Source: Lathyrus oleraceus (Eukaryota; Streptophyta; Magnoliopsida; Fabales; Fabaceae). Taken from it: a stretch of DNA of 64,000 bases. The notes below the pieces were generated by a model that searched no databases, was not told where the DNA came from, and saw nothing but the letters and a program-made list of their open reading frames with translations. The stretch lies in the NCBI RefSeq assembly GCF_024323335.1, contig NC_066579.1:250039575-250103574 (forward strand). Reading direction: 5' to 3'. Below, in pieces: positions 44,185 to 56,091 of this stretch (its first letter is position 1; every line of letters starts with the position of its first letter). Position numbers and translations under genes: made by a program.

Positions 44185-44722
44185 TTCATTTTTTTTTTCG
44201 TTTTTTGTTTTTTTTTGTTTTTTTTTAAACACGTGGGCTTCGCCTAGCGAGTATGACAGTTCAAGAAATTCCTCTGAGCGTAGGTGATTCTGGTGGCTTT
44301 TCTTGGGACTCGCTAGGCGACCCATTCTGCTCGCCTAGCGAGCATGACAGCTCATGAACAAACTTTTGCTCCTTCAAGATTAACATTTTGACTGACGAAT
44401 AGACCCCATTTGAACCTGTTGGATGTATCTCAAGCCATTCCCTTGTGTTGACTGATCATCTAAATAGAACCCACAAAGTGCCTTGGATGATACTCAAGCT
44501 TCAAACAAAAGATGTTAGTGACACATTTTTGTGCTTTTGGTTAGTAAACAAAAGTAAGAGAAACAATGATGTATAATTCAAGCATGCTTGGTGATCTCAA
44601 ACCAATCACAAGGAGTCCCACCCAAAGGCAAAGGGAACCAAGATGCTAAAGATCCTTGAGGCAATGCAAATGCAATGTTATGATGCCATGAGGGATCTTA
44701 GGGTTAAAATTGGGGTCTTACA
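42603..44722 (-). repeat. Ogre-3 5' LTR, 2120 bp, mosaic
   Basis: Minus strand starts TGTAAGACCCCAATTTTAA at 44722 and ends ACCCCGCTACA at 42603. About 230 bp at the start and 330 bp at the end match the long LTR type of Ogre-2. The middle (about 42930-44495) matches the short solo LTR at 49484-51223, including AGGGTCAAAAGAAAATGACT, CACTGCATACGTATCTCAT and CACGTGGGCTTCGCCTAGCG. It is less than half the length of the Ogre-2 LTR. A GAGTCGCCAC echo of the PBS lies at 42665-42674. Confidence 0.88.
44121..44227. repeat. (TTTA)n/(TTA)n microsatellite and T-rich tract
   Basis: TTTA units pass into about 13 TTA units (44145-44184), then T runs broken by C and G. A related low-complexity tract sits at the same place in the short solo LTR (50818-50942). 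Confidence 0.9.
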
Positions 44723-46175
44723 TTATGCGAGGAGGATTTCAACGTTCTTTACTGAGGTTGACTTCCATCATATACCTCGAGATGAGAATCGGATGGCAGA
44801 TGCTCTTGCTACCCTTGCTTCGATGATTGTGGTTAAACTTTGGAATGAAGTCCCCAATATCACTGTGATGCGCTTGGACAGACCAACTCATGTATTCGCA
44901 GTTGAAGAAGTAAAAGATGATAAGCCATGGTATTACGACATTAAGTGTTTCCTTCAGAACCAGGTTTACCCGCCTGGGGCATCTGTGAAAGATAGGAAGA
45001 CTTTGAGGAGACTATCAGGAAGTTTCTACCTCAATGGCAATGTGCTTTATAAGAGAAACTTTGACATGGTTCTGCTCAGATGCGTGGATAGACACGAAGC
45101 AGACCTGTTGATGACTGAGGTTCATGAGGGTTCATTCGGTACTCATTCCAATGGACATGCCATGGCTAGAAAGATGTTGAGAGCAGGCTACTATTGGCTG
45201 ACAATGGAGTCTGACTACTGCAAATATGTGAAGAAACGCCATAAGTGTCAGATTTATGCGGATAAGATTCATATTCCCCCGACACTTCTGAACGTGATTT
45301 CATCACCATGGCCTTTCTCCATGTGGGGAATTGACATGATTGGCATGATAGAACCGAAAGCGTCCAACGGACACAGATTTATTCTCTTAGCAATTGATTA
45401 CTTCACCAAATGGGTTGAAGCGGCATCATATGCAAATGTGACCAGGCAGGTGGTCGTGAAGTTTATCAAGAATCAACTCATATGCCATTATGGTGTGCCA
45501 GATAAGATCATTACTGATAATGGATCTAACTTGAACAACAAAATGATGAAAGAGTTGTGTAGTGAGTTCAAGATCGCGCATCATAATTCTTCTCCTTACA
45601 GACCCAAGATGAATGGGGCTGTTGAAGCTGCTAATAAGAATATCAAGAAAATTATCCAGAAGATGGTTGTCACGTATAAGGATTGGCATGAGATGTTGCC
45701 ATTTGCTTTACATGGATATCGCACATCTGTCCGCACTTCAACAGGGGCAACCCCTTTCTCTCTTGTTTATGGCATGGAGGCCGTACTCCCAGTAGAGGTG
45801 GAGATCCCATCAATGAGAGTCTTGATGGAGGCCAAGTTGACTGATGCTGAATGGGTTCAGAGTCGTTATGACCAGCTGAATTTGATAGAAGAGAAGAGAT
45901 CGACTGCCATATGCCACGGTCAGTTATATCAGCAGAGGATGAAGAAAGCATTTGATAAGAAGGTCAAGCCTCGTGTGTTCCGAGAAGGTGACCTTGTGCT
46001 CAAGAAAGTCTTGTCTTTCGCGCCCGATTTCAGGGGCAAGTGGACTCCAAACTATGAAGGCCCATATGTTGTTAAGAGAGCCTTTTCAGGTGGTGCTTTG
46101 ATACTAACAACTATGGATGGGGAGGATTTCACTCGTCTTGTGAATTCAGATGCAGTCAAGAAATACTTCGCCTAA
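44723..46175 (+). pseudogene. Ogre-4 pol, RNase H end and integrase
   Basis: Coding begins at YARRISTFFTEVDFHHIPRD, equivalent to about 34875 in Ogre-2, and is open to TAA at 46173. It keeps the integrase catalytic residues in GIDMIG, TDNGSN and GAVEAANKN and the basic C-terminal region. The zinc-binding finger is damaged: Ogre-2 has KKCHKCQ where this copy has KKRHKCQ (about 45232-45252), so one metal-binding Cys is Arg. Upstream bases back to 44643 are open in frame but belong to the Ogre-3 LTR. Even without internal stops it is a 5'-truncated fragment. Confidence 0.9.
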
Positions 46176-49017
46176 AAATAAAAACAGAATAGCTCGCTAA
46201 GTTGAAAACCTGAAAGGGCGGCTTAGGAAAAAATGAGCGTCTCGGTGGATTGAAAACCCGAAAGGGCGGTCCAGGCAAAAGTTAGAGACATAAAAAATGA
46301 ATATATGTATCCCGCTAGATTGAGTACCTCATCCCGGGGCAATCTAGGCAAAAATTAGGGATTTCGCAAGTAACTTCATCCTGACAAGACCCTTGTTCTA
46401 CAACTATCATCCGTCAGAGATTCTTACTCATTCGTCATCAACTGAAGCTTCAAATACATCGGATTCAGGATTGGTGGAGAAATGGTCATTATGTTCAATG
46501 TAGCCCTTTGCCAATATATATCACCAATTTCAAATTTGTAAAGATCTATGGAGTCTTGCCATTTGCAGACTACCATTCCATCAAATAAATTTGAGCCTTT
46601 TATCCAATTATTTGCACTCTTGTTTGTTTCTATTCGACAAATGTTTTGCATGTTTTAATTGAGAAAATATCATTGTTTTGAATAAACGAATTTTTCATAA
46701 CTTGTTTTTAAACAAAATGAACATTCACAATGACGAAAAGGATACTTAGGAGATCCTCAGTGCTTTCCCAAGGATGGTATGATCTCCAACAGGGTAAGAC
46801 ATTTGTTCATATTCCTGGAACGACTGTATCTTCTTCCTCCGGAGCCTTTTTGTGGTTTATCCTACTGAGTGGAATGCTTGTTGAGATATTCACCACTCTC
46901 CCCTTCAGCGGAGTAACGACCTTTCCTCCTCAGCAGATGTGATCTCCTTGGTGGGTACGGTACTTGGTGGTTGATCCTCAGAATCCCTTTATCCCTCAGA
47001 TAAATTCCCCAGTGGAATTTCTTATGTGGAAGATTTTATCTGTGCAATAAACTCCTGTCCCCAGCAGGATTGACTGATGATTCATCCCCTGCAGAGGTCT
47101 TGGCTTCCTGGTATCTCTGATCCCCGGTAGATTGGATACTCTCCATGGAGTCTGGCTTTCTCTCTTGAGATGTAGTACCAGCTGTTGAGTGCTTATTCCC
47201 TGGAGATGTTTGTGTTAGAAATGTCTGTTTGTCAGCATTCATCATACATAAACCATGCATGTGTGCATATAATTTTCAAACATTCAGATATTCATATTGC
47301 ATTCTTTGCCATATATCTTTGTTTGTTATTCTCTGCTAGTTGGTAGTATATTCCCCAAGTAGATGTCGGCGTCTGATCCCTCAATATAGAGTCATCCCAT
47401 TAAGCAGAAAGTATTTATCTTTCCTTCCGCATTCCCCACTGAGTTATATCCTCATGGACGACGGTTGTTTTTTGCTTCCTCCCAACACATATATTGGGAT
47501 AGGTTTCCCTAATGAGTTATATCCTCACTAGGACGAGTCTTGATTCAGTTTGCCTCTTTGGTTTGATCCTGAATTGGCCTCTTGTGACTGGTTCCTGTGT
47601 TTCCCCGTGGTATAAATGAATAAATTGCTCAGTAATAGGTAATTATTCATCTTATCCTCGGCGGAGTCTGTGGTTTTCTACCCTTATACCGGTAGTTGTA
47701 AACCCTATTTTCTCCCCTTTGCAGAGTTAATCTTTTTGTTCATCCTAATCGATGACGGTTACTCTTCCGTGGTTTTCTATCCAGTATCCGATAGATGTAA
47801 TCCCCTCCTTGACAGTTATCATTATCCAATATTCGGTGTTAATATTCCCCTTTTTTGGATAATTGCTCTGATTAGGCAGTTTATCCCCAGCAAGTCATCT
47901 TTCATACCAGTTGTCGGTAATGTTTGTTGCTCCCATTGAATGGTCATCATTATATACCTAGTTTCGGTATCCCGATGCCTTTCTCTGTCGGTCGATTTAT
48001 CCTTTATTAACCCAGTAACCGGTTGTGGATAATCTTCCATGCGAGTATATTATCTAAGTTCTGACGGTAATAGATAATATATCTCATGCACTCTTTGGTC
48101 GAAGCCTTTTGTTCTTCCCCAGTTGAGTAAGATTCGTATCCCTTTGCGGAATCGAATGTTCATCCCGTAATCGAGTTTGCTTTTTGCCCTCTTTTTTGGA
48201 TGATGAGTGTTCTGGGAATATTCCCCAATTCACGCTTTGGTTGGTCACCTATTATATGCCCAGTAACCGGCATCCCTGGTGTTCCTTCCTTCTGCTCCCT
48301 ATTATGACTTTTTTTCCCTTGTGGAGTCAGATTTTCCTGAGTTGAAATATACCTTTCTAGGTCTTCCTCAGATGGTTTGGTTGATTGATATCTCTCACCC
48401 TTATACCGGTCTTAGATACTCATTCTTCCCGAGCATGTTGTTCTCTCACCCTTATACCGGTGTTCAGATCACACGTCTCCTTGAGCTTATTACCCAGTAA
48501 CCGGTAATACCTCATCCCGTTGCTTCCCCAAGAGATTTTCTATTGGGATCTCCCTCAGTTGAGTCATTAGTGGACATCCTCACCTGAGTCCGGATTTTTT
48601 TATCCGAAGTATCCGTTGCGGATAAGTGTACGACTGTATTGGCATATTCCCCAATACATGCATCTTCGAGTCAGCTCGAGTTCTTCCTTTGATTTATTTC
48701 ATGGATTCTCTCCGTGTCTCTCAGCAAGTCTCAAGTCGTGACCTGCTCACGCATTTTCACCCTTTACTCCCCCAGAGTCTATGTCTCCCTAGTGAGTGTA
48801 TTACTCCTTTGGATTTTTAGTTTCTCCGGATTTCTTTTTCTTTTGTGGACACCTATCCCCATAGAGTTTTTACCATTTGCATGCACACATCTGCATCATG
48901 AGGTCTCTTAGGAACCAAAATTCGTCTCTTTGATATTATTTAAGCCCATTCTACCCCGTCGAGACGAAGACTTTAACCTTCACTTCTCCGGCTATAATGA
49001 CCTTAAATAGGGGCATC
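46176..49017 (+). other. Ogre-4 3' untranslated region
   Basis: Homologous to the Ogre-2 3' UTR and complete to the LTR. It holds the GAAAGGGCGGCTTAGG units near 46210, many TCCCCAGCAGAG-like units (for example 46894, 47062, 47090, 47125, 47658, 47885, 48118) and Y-rich CCCAGTAACCGGT units (48010, 48258, 48490). No gene is recognised. Confidence 0.8.
49005..49017 (+). other. Ogre-4 polypurine tract candidate
   Basis: AATAGGGGCATC directly before the LTR start TGTAAGACCC at 49018. It is short and interrupted, so the call rests mainly on position. Confidence 0.55.
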
Positions 49018-49483
49018 TGTAAGACCCTAATTTTGTCCCTAAGATCCCCCATGGCATCATAACATTGCATTTGCATTGCCTCAAGGATCACTAGCATCTT
49101 GGTTCCCTTTACCTTTAGGTGGGACTTATTGAGAGTGGTTTGAGATCACCAAGCATGCTTGAATTGTATATCATTGCTTTTCTCATTTTTTTTACTAACC
49201 AAAAGCACAAAAATATGTCACTAACATCTTTTGTTTGTAGCTTAAGCAATCACAAGGTCAAAGCTTCTAGGAGATCATCTGTGCAATGATAAGGCCAAGA
49301 GGAGATGATAACAAGCATGGTAATGGTTCCCAAAGCTCTCATCCATCAAATATGCCTCTCTAGCATCTAAATTCATCATTTTGATCAAAGCAAGTCAAAG
49401 GGTTTGAGGTTTATTCCCCTAAGAAACCCTAATTCATCTGTGCACCACAATGCCTTGCTCATGAAGCAACCTCAGCCCATGAT

Positions 49484-51223
49484 TGTCGCAACCTGAAAAA
49501 TGGAATGCGAAAAAAAACAACCGGCGAAGAAAGACAAGAGAGTCGCCACCTTGCGTTATTTATCCCAAAGGAGGGAAAGGAAATGCTCGAAGTAAACCTG
49601 GAAAAAGGAAAGGACAAGACAGGGTCTCGCAACCAAATCTTGGGTTCGGGAGTCGATTATGCGAAGGGAAGGTATTAGCACCCTTATGCATCCGTAGTAC
49701 TCTACGGGATCCACTTTTGTAGTTCTTGTCTAAAGGGTGTGGGTTTATCTAATGTGTTATTTACTAAAAAAAAGGGTCAAAAGAAAATGACTCGCACGGA
49801 TGTCGCATCCACTGCATACGTATCTCATATGAATATGAGAATCAGAGTCTTCGTAGCTCGGCTACCTAGGGGTTAAGGGTAAGTGTGCTCGCTAAGACGT
49901 CGCGTCTTATGCCTACGTATCTCATATGGAATGAGAATCAGAGCAAGCCGTAGTTCGGCTAACTACGGGGTTATGGATTGGGTTTTGGACGAACGACATT
50001 ACTACGCAATCTACCGGATGCTCGACCTTTGGAGACTTACTCGCCTGTAGTAGAAGGAGTTAACGTGTTCTTAGGAGAAGAAAAATCAATGAGTTGGTAG
50101 GGTTAGGGATGCTCATGCAAAAAGGCAGTCCTTGACGAAGGAACCGTGCTACCTGTGGGGATACGAACACATACAAAACAAACATGTATAAAGTAAACGT
50201 GCCAACAAGGCAATCAGAATAAATCTCCTAAATGGTATCCCACAAGCAAAATGGAATATCTAGCGAGCTATCCCTGCAAAAGTCATGTGTGCCTTCACAA
50301 AAACTCAACAAAAGGGTTAGTGAAACACGATAAGCATTTTTTTCATGGATAACAGTATGGTTTCAGAAACCTCAAACCCTGTGGCATACACTTCAGAAAT
50401 TAAACGATTAAGCATTCAAGGCATTATTTATACATTCATACATAATTATGAACCCGTGGGCAAAAACCTAATGAAATTCATCCATCATACCTCAAACATT
50501 CAGAGTATTCAACTTCAAAGCACAAAGGTATTGGGAATAAGGGCAAAACCTGATTGGAGAGATCGGTTGAAATCAAATGGCACGACTGGATTTGCAAACC
50601 AATGTTAGGGTTTGCTTGAGCTGAAAGTGTGTGAGTCAGAATGAACCTTTCAGAGTTGCCTGGAGGTTGCTGCAGATTAATTTTCACTATCTCTGTCTGG
50701 GTTTCTCTCCAGGTTTTGTCCAGGGTTTTGTTCCAAGGAAACCTCAGAGTGTTTTGCTTCTCTTCCTTTTTCATGGCTTTGTGGGCTCAAATGAGAGAGG
50801 TCCAAGTCTGAGATTTTTCATTTATTTATTTATTTATATTTATTTTATTTTATTTTTTCGATTTCCGTGTTTTTTTTTCGTTTTCTGTTTTTTTTTCTTT
50901 TTTCGTTTTTCTTTTTTCATTTTTTTTTCGTTCTTTTTTTTTGCATAACACGTGGGCTTCGCCTAGCGAGCATGACAGTTCATGAACAAACCTTTGCTCC
51001 TTCAAGATTAACGTTTTGACTGACGAATAGACCACTGTTGGAAGTAACTCAAGTCTTTCCCTTGTGTTGACTGATAATCTAAATAGAACCCACAATGTGT
51101 CCTGGATGATGTTCAAGCTTCTTGGAGCTAATCCCGATTGACATGATGAAATGCAATGTATCTATTGTTAAATGACCTAAAAATGAATGCGTGAATAAGG
51201 AGGGCAAATTTTGGGGTGTTACA
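49484..51223 (-). mobile_element. Short solo LTR, 1740 bp
   Basis: Minus strand begins TGTAACACCCCAAAATTTGC at 51223 and ends AGGTTGCGACA at 49484. Flanks are ATGAT (49479-49483) and ACGAT (51224-51228), a 5-bp duplication with one C/T difference at a CpG. No PBS or coding region accompanies it, so it is a solo LTR. Ends match the long solo LTR at 19011-27607, but the body is much shorter and matches the middle of the Ogre-3 LTR. A GAGTCGCCAC echo lies at 49540. Confidence 0.88.
50818..50942. repeat. TTTA/T-rich low-complexity tract in the short solo LTR
   Basis: ATTTATTTATTTATTT units followed by T8-T9 runs separated by CG, as in TTTTTTTTCGTTTTC. Counterpart of 44121-44227. Confidence 0.85.
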
Positions 51224-52277
51224 ACGATCAAATACAATCAAGGGAAGTTATTTAATTCATCATTTCATGCATATTTGAACTTATTTGAGTGTCCTCAATC
51301 ACCAATTCATCAAGATATGAGTCATGGACTTGAGAAGTTGATCAGTCAATTCATCTAACTATTTTAAAATTCACTGAGGCCTAACTTTTTATATGTTGGT
51401 CAAATGGAGATGATTCCAAAAGAAGACATGTTCTTAAGGACAATATGAACAACTTTCATGTTCATCAAAAATTGATTTGAAGCTTGGAAGGTCATCTCCC
51501 ATTCCAAGACATTATAGGTCATTTTGACTGAAACCCTAATTTTGGGTCAACTTCCCAAGGACATAACTCATTCATTTTTTATGATTTTGAAGTGGGATCA
51601 AATGCATTGGAAAGCTTAAGATGTGTACTTCAAATGTCATGTTGGACAAAATTTCAAAATATCAAAGGAAATACATGTGATAATGCAAGACATTATAAGG
51701 CCTTTTGGACCAAATGCATTGAAAGGCAAAAAAGTCCAACTTCAAGTGCCCATAACTCTTTCATCAAAAATCCAAATGATGCAAAATTTAAATCCATTTT
51801 GATTGCCTTGAAAATAAATACAATGTTTATGTTGGAAGTGTTTTTATTTGAAGCTTGCATCATCAAAACATAAGGGCTTGAACATTGGCCAAATTTGGAA
51901 ACCTTGCATTGACATGTTTTGCACATCACACTTTAAACTCAAAATTCACTAATTTCCACACTTCAAATGGATTTTTTCCCAACATAACAATTGTTCCTTA
52001 CATCAAGACCTTTCCAACCATTACACACATGCTTATGTTTGGATTTTCTAATTGGCATTTTCGAAGAGGTGAATGTTTAGGTTCAATTATGGAATGCACA
52101 TGAAATCTTGATACACAAGCAAATTCAAAGTAAATTACACGTCCATTTCATTCCAGACTGAGCTCAGCTTGCATTTGGCATTGTGTTTTGGGCCTTGTGC
52201 ATGATCATGCAAGCCCATGCAAGGATTGTCCATGTTCATGCACACGGATTGAATCATGATTTCCTTGCCACTCCCTC

Positions 52278-52286
52278 TATAAATAG
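52278..52286 (+). promoter_or_regulatory. TATA box in the Ogre LTR
   Basis: TATAAATAG in the context CCCTCTATAAATAGAGACCC, a strong plant-type core promoter about 1.5 kb into the LTR after removing the solo LTR insertion. Transcripts would start near 52310, leaving about 3.3 kb of R plus U5. Confidence 0.65.
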
Positions 52287-55200
52287 AGACCCTATTCCAT
52301 TCAAAATTCATACCTGATTCAACCTGTTGTGCTGCACAAATATCTCCATAGCCATCACTAAAGGAATTTCAATTTTCTTCTAAAAATTCAGATATGAATT
52401 TCAACTACCTTGGTTGATTTTCAGACCTATAATTCCTCAGCCTTGCTTCCTCTTCATCACTAGATCTCATTGCAAGCTTTGGTTGTGAAGGATCGTGCTC
52501 TCCATACCTGCATTTCAAAGGTGGATATCAGAACTTTTTTCTCTTCGAAACACTTTGATCCTTGCTTATTTCTTGAGTTCATTGGTCTGCCTGAAATCCT
52601 CTCAATAGAGGCATCTGATTTGTGCTTTCAATTTTGCAAAAACATGAAGTTCATGATGAACACCATCATACTTCCATCTCTGATTTCTCCATTTATAGAA
52701 ATCTAGAGTGTAAGTGAATGGTATAGGAGTGATGCACATCACTTCTTCTTTCGATTGATGCCTGGATCGCGTGTTTTGGCGCACATTTGCTCTTCTGCAA
52801 ATTTGAGCTCTCACCGGAGCTACCCGGAGAAGACGGTGGCGTTGGCCACCGTTTAGTCTCCAGATCCAATCGTGGTCGTCCATTCTTATTTCCAGATTTA
52901 ATCTCCACCCTTGCTTCTTATGACTTTTATTAATTGTTGGTGTTACGCGTAGACTGAAGCATACCGTGAGCGCGCGCTTCTAGAGCGTTTGATCAGCCAC
53001 GTCAATTAATGAGGCTTGATCAGACGCTCCTCGTTTTTTCTAATTTCTTATTTTCTGATTTAATTTCTTTAATTCCCTTTTATTTCAAAAATTCATAACT
53101 CTCTTATTTTTAGTCCAAAAATTATGGGACCAATTGCATTAGTCTCCAAATAAATTCTAGTTTCTATTTCTGATTTTTAATATTTTTTATTTTATCATTT
53201 GATATTTTTTATGAATTTTCTCTTTTCTGGTTGTTTTTAATTCATTTTAAATAGTTTTTGATATTCAAAAAATACAAAAATATTTTCCTAACCTATTTGA
53301 ATGATGATGGATCTATGAAAAATATTCTCATCAATTTTTTAATTGATTTGACATTTATTTGAGATTTTAGTTCAATTAGGTTATTTTTATTCATTTTTAA
53401 TTGATTAAAAATAGTTTCTGACTTTTAAAAATGCTGAAATTTTTTGTCAAACTTTGTTTGACCTTGTTGAACTTGGGATAAGTTACTTGGACCTTTCAAG
53501 GTTGATTTGAAGTGATTTTGAAGTTTGACCTTTCCATTATTTTTAATTCAAGTTTATTTTAATATTGAAAATGCCAAAAAATGTTTTGCTTATTGTTTGA
53601 TCTCCAATCTTCATCTCATTTCTGATTTATCATTGTTTGACTTTGACTTTCAATGTCATTTGGTCAATACATATGGATTGGTACATCTTATTGCACTTTA
53701 TGCATTTTGATCTTTCCATTTTCATTATCCATTCTTCATCTCCTTCTTCTTCTTCTTCTTCTTCTTTCTTTTGATAAATGAGTTGAAGGTTGATAAGTTA
53801 GCATTGATTAGGGAGACTTAATCTTCCTTGATTCAAATCTAATTCATCTTGATCAATTGATCAAGTGAATGGCTTTGCATTAAGGATATGTTGTTTTCTA
53901 AATCATGCAAAAGGCTTAAACCAATACAAGATCAATTCTCATTTTCTTTTTGGCATGGCAAGTTATTGGAACTTGGTTCACTAATCAAGACTTCTAACTT
54001 GTGTTGTTGCCTACATTATTATTGACCGGCCTCAGATAGTTGTGACTTCTACATAAGTCCAATTACGATTGCTTAACATAGTGCTAAATTTGCCTTATGA
54101 CACACTAACTACTAACACTAACCATTAACAATTAACATTTACCTTTTGCTCTTTACTTTTATGCAATTTACTATTCTTGCACATATTATCCATTTGCTTT
54201 TCTCTTTGCTCACTTGAGCCCATGTTTATGTTAATGCCATTTGCCTTTTGCTCACTTGAGCACATAATTGTGTATATACTATTGTGCTTGTGTTTTTGTT
54301 TTGATTGTTGTGGACCAAATGCAAAGAAATGAACTTAGATTCTAGGACTTTCCCTATGCAAAGAATGGAGAAATGGACTTAGATTCTAGGACTTTCCCTA
54401 TGCAAAATTGGAGTAAAAGGACCTTAATGATGAATATGGGCCAAGCCTCTAAACTCACTCTTGTCCATTCTTGATTTACTTCATGGAACTTTTGATGTGT
54501 GTGCTTTTGTGCTAGGGAATTCTACTTGAGCTTAATTGGAGGACCGTTGCCATGTTCATCCAAAGTGAAAGACACAAGATACATTGGGGATCTCTTAAGA
54601 GACTTGTTTGATTTCTTATGCTTTGTGATTGCTTATTCCAAAGGATGGGAGCTACTTGGATCATCAATATGATCTCAAGAGAGGAACTCCATTGTGGTTC
54701 TGTTTCTTTATCCCTTTCCTTTTTTCTTTACTTAGGACTTAGCCGTTCTTCTTCTTCTCTCCACTCTAACCCAAGCCAAAACCTTTTGTGCAAACATTTA
54801 ACCTTTGTTTTCAACATTAGAAACCTAAGACTTATGCTTTTGATTTTCAAACTTTATTTCCATAATACTTATTTTGAATTGAATCTTTAAGTCAACTTTG
54901 ACCATTTTTGCATATACTTCCAATTGGTAAATATAACCCATTCATATGTCTTTTTATGGTTCCAGTGGCCACTTTCTTAATCAAATTTTCCATAATCTTT
55001 AGCTATTAGGTTTGAGTTATCCTTGTGGTAGATGTAATACTCACCTATATCCTTAGTGATGGACAATGAGTCTTCCATGTTTATTATAGGGTTAACCCCT
55101 CACTAGCATGTTGAAGCTATCCTCACATGGTGGATTTGTGGTTTGGTTGAGTTTTCTCCCTTTGATAACAAAAGACCTTAAGGCTTTTGGACCAATCAAT

Positions 55201-55640
55201 TCACCAACTTGTTTTTTTGAGATTTTTACCCCGAACTACGAGGTTTTGATCCTAATCTTTTTTTAAGATGGTACGTAGGCAATGGGTTTATCCATCCAAA
55301 CACAAAATGTAAATACACTTGTATATTCTCTTCTCATCTCTTCAATCATGTTTGCACAAACAAATTTTCACAAAACAACAACCTTACAGCAAGTATGAAA
55401 AGGGCTCCCTAGGAGTACCTAGGATGTTTTGGGTACCTAACACCTTCCCATTACATAACCAACCCCCTTACCCAGATCTCTGTTTCTCTTTTACTAGTTT
55501 TTGTTAAAACTTTTAGGTTTTTGTTCGCTTTCTAACCATTCCTTTGGATAAATAGAAGTACGGTGGCGACTCGACTTGTATGATTTATCTTGGATTTAGT
55601 CAATATCTCTAATGGTAACGAATACCCCGCTACAGAAAAA

Positions 55641-55658
55641 TGGCGACTCTGCTGGGGA
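55641..55658 (+). other. Primer-binding site after the LTR at 49018
   Basis: TGGCGACTCTGCTGGGGA, six bases after the LTR end. It shows that this LTR can serve as the 5' LTR of another Ogre whose body is missing. Confidence 0.9.
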
Positions 55659-56091
55659 TCCGATTGGCCTAGTGGGTTTTGCCTACTTTTCATATTTGTT
55701 GTATTGTATTGTATTATGTTTTGTGACATATTTTTGTGCAATTTGGGATTACTGTATTGTGTGTAATGATTGATTTGCTTGATATTAATTCCTTGTGTGC
55801 TTGGTGATCTTTGTGAGATGAGTTCTATACCCGGACTCGAGTGCACTTAGGATAGGAGAATGGCGTAGTCTTGTTGACTTGTGTGGAGTTATTCCTTAGC
55901 AAGTTGACTTGCAAGTCCATTCACTTGGTGGAGGTCATGTTGGGATCAATAATGTCACACAAGTAAGTTGTGGTTAGACATTACTCCTTCCAATATAGAC
56001 CTTAGAAGCCAAGGACCTTAATTTACCAAGCCCATCTTGGCCTATTCTTATAGGATGTAGTGCGAAAGTCGTTCAAGTGTAAGATTAGACA
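55659..56091 (+). other. Ogre 5' leader fragment
   Basis: First ~430 bp of an Ogre leader, closest to the Ogre-3 leader. It stops abruptly after TTCAAGTGTAAGATT at about 56091, where the truncated copia element begins. No gene. Confidence 0.8.

Larger units (their letters stand above)
39358..44722 (-). mobile_element. Ogre-3: 5' part of an Ogre in reverse orientation
   Basis: On the minus strand: 5' LTR (44722-42603), PBS, leader, ORF1 and the start of gag, ending at about 39358 against the Ogre-2 3' UTR. Its LTR start abuts Ogre-4 pol at 44723 (TTATG), consistent with insertion into that pol gene. The matching left flank of Ogre-4 is not at 39357, so the left junction is a later deletion or rearrangement, not an insertion boundary. 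Confidence 0.85.
44723..49017 (+). mobile_element. Ogre-4: 3' half of an Ogre
   Basis: Starts within the second RNase H domain of pol, where the Ogre-3 LTR abuts it, and continues through integrase, 3' UTR and PPT into an LTR at 49018. Very similar to Ogre-2 over pol and 3' UTR, but retains the last ~1.1 kb of UTR that Ogre-2 lacks. Its upstream half is not in the window. Confidence 0.85.
49018..55634 (+). repeat. Ogre LTR joined to a 3' UTR on the left and a PBS on the right
   Basis: Starts TGTAAGACCCTAATTTTG and ends AATACCCCGCTACA. Minus the inserted solo LTR and its duplication it is about 4.87 kb, close to the Ogre-2 LTR. As the 3' LTR of Ogre-4 it follows the PPT, but a PBS and leader follow it as if it were a 5' LTR. 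It has a TATA box at 52278, a TTC microsatellite (53744-53767), a two-copy repeat (CTTAGATTCTAGGACTTTCC at 54327 and 54378), the GGGCTCCCTAGGAGTACCTA block (55402) and the PBS echo at 55563. Short open frames are not conserved between LTR copies. Confidence 0.85.

Noticed and set aside
44643..44722. Extension of Ogre-4 pol to an ATG at 44643
   Set aside because: Those bases are the start of the oppositely oriented Ogre-3 LTR; the open frame across the junction is chance.
50631..50948. A hydrophobic 105-codon frame as a membrane protein
   Set aside because: The hydrophobic Phe-rich end is a translation of T-rich low-complexity sequence in the short solo LTR; the same kind of artefact occurs at 44072-44287.
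49018..55634. A normal host gene region between Ogre-4 and the copia element
   Set aside because: Start, end, PBS context and shared blocks show it is an LTR; splice-like or open frames there are not conserved with the LTR at 12832-17908.
7177..55658. tRNA-like strings (TGGCGACTCTGCTGGGGA, TGGTATCAGAGC) as tRNA genes
   Set aside because: They are 12-18-bp primer-binding sites directly after LTR ends; no full cloverleaf is present.
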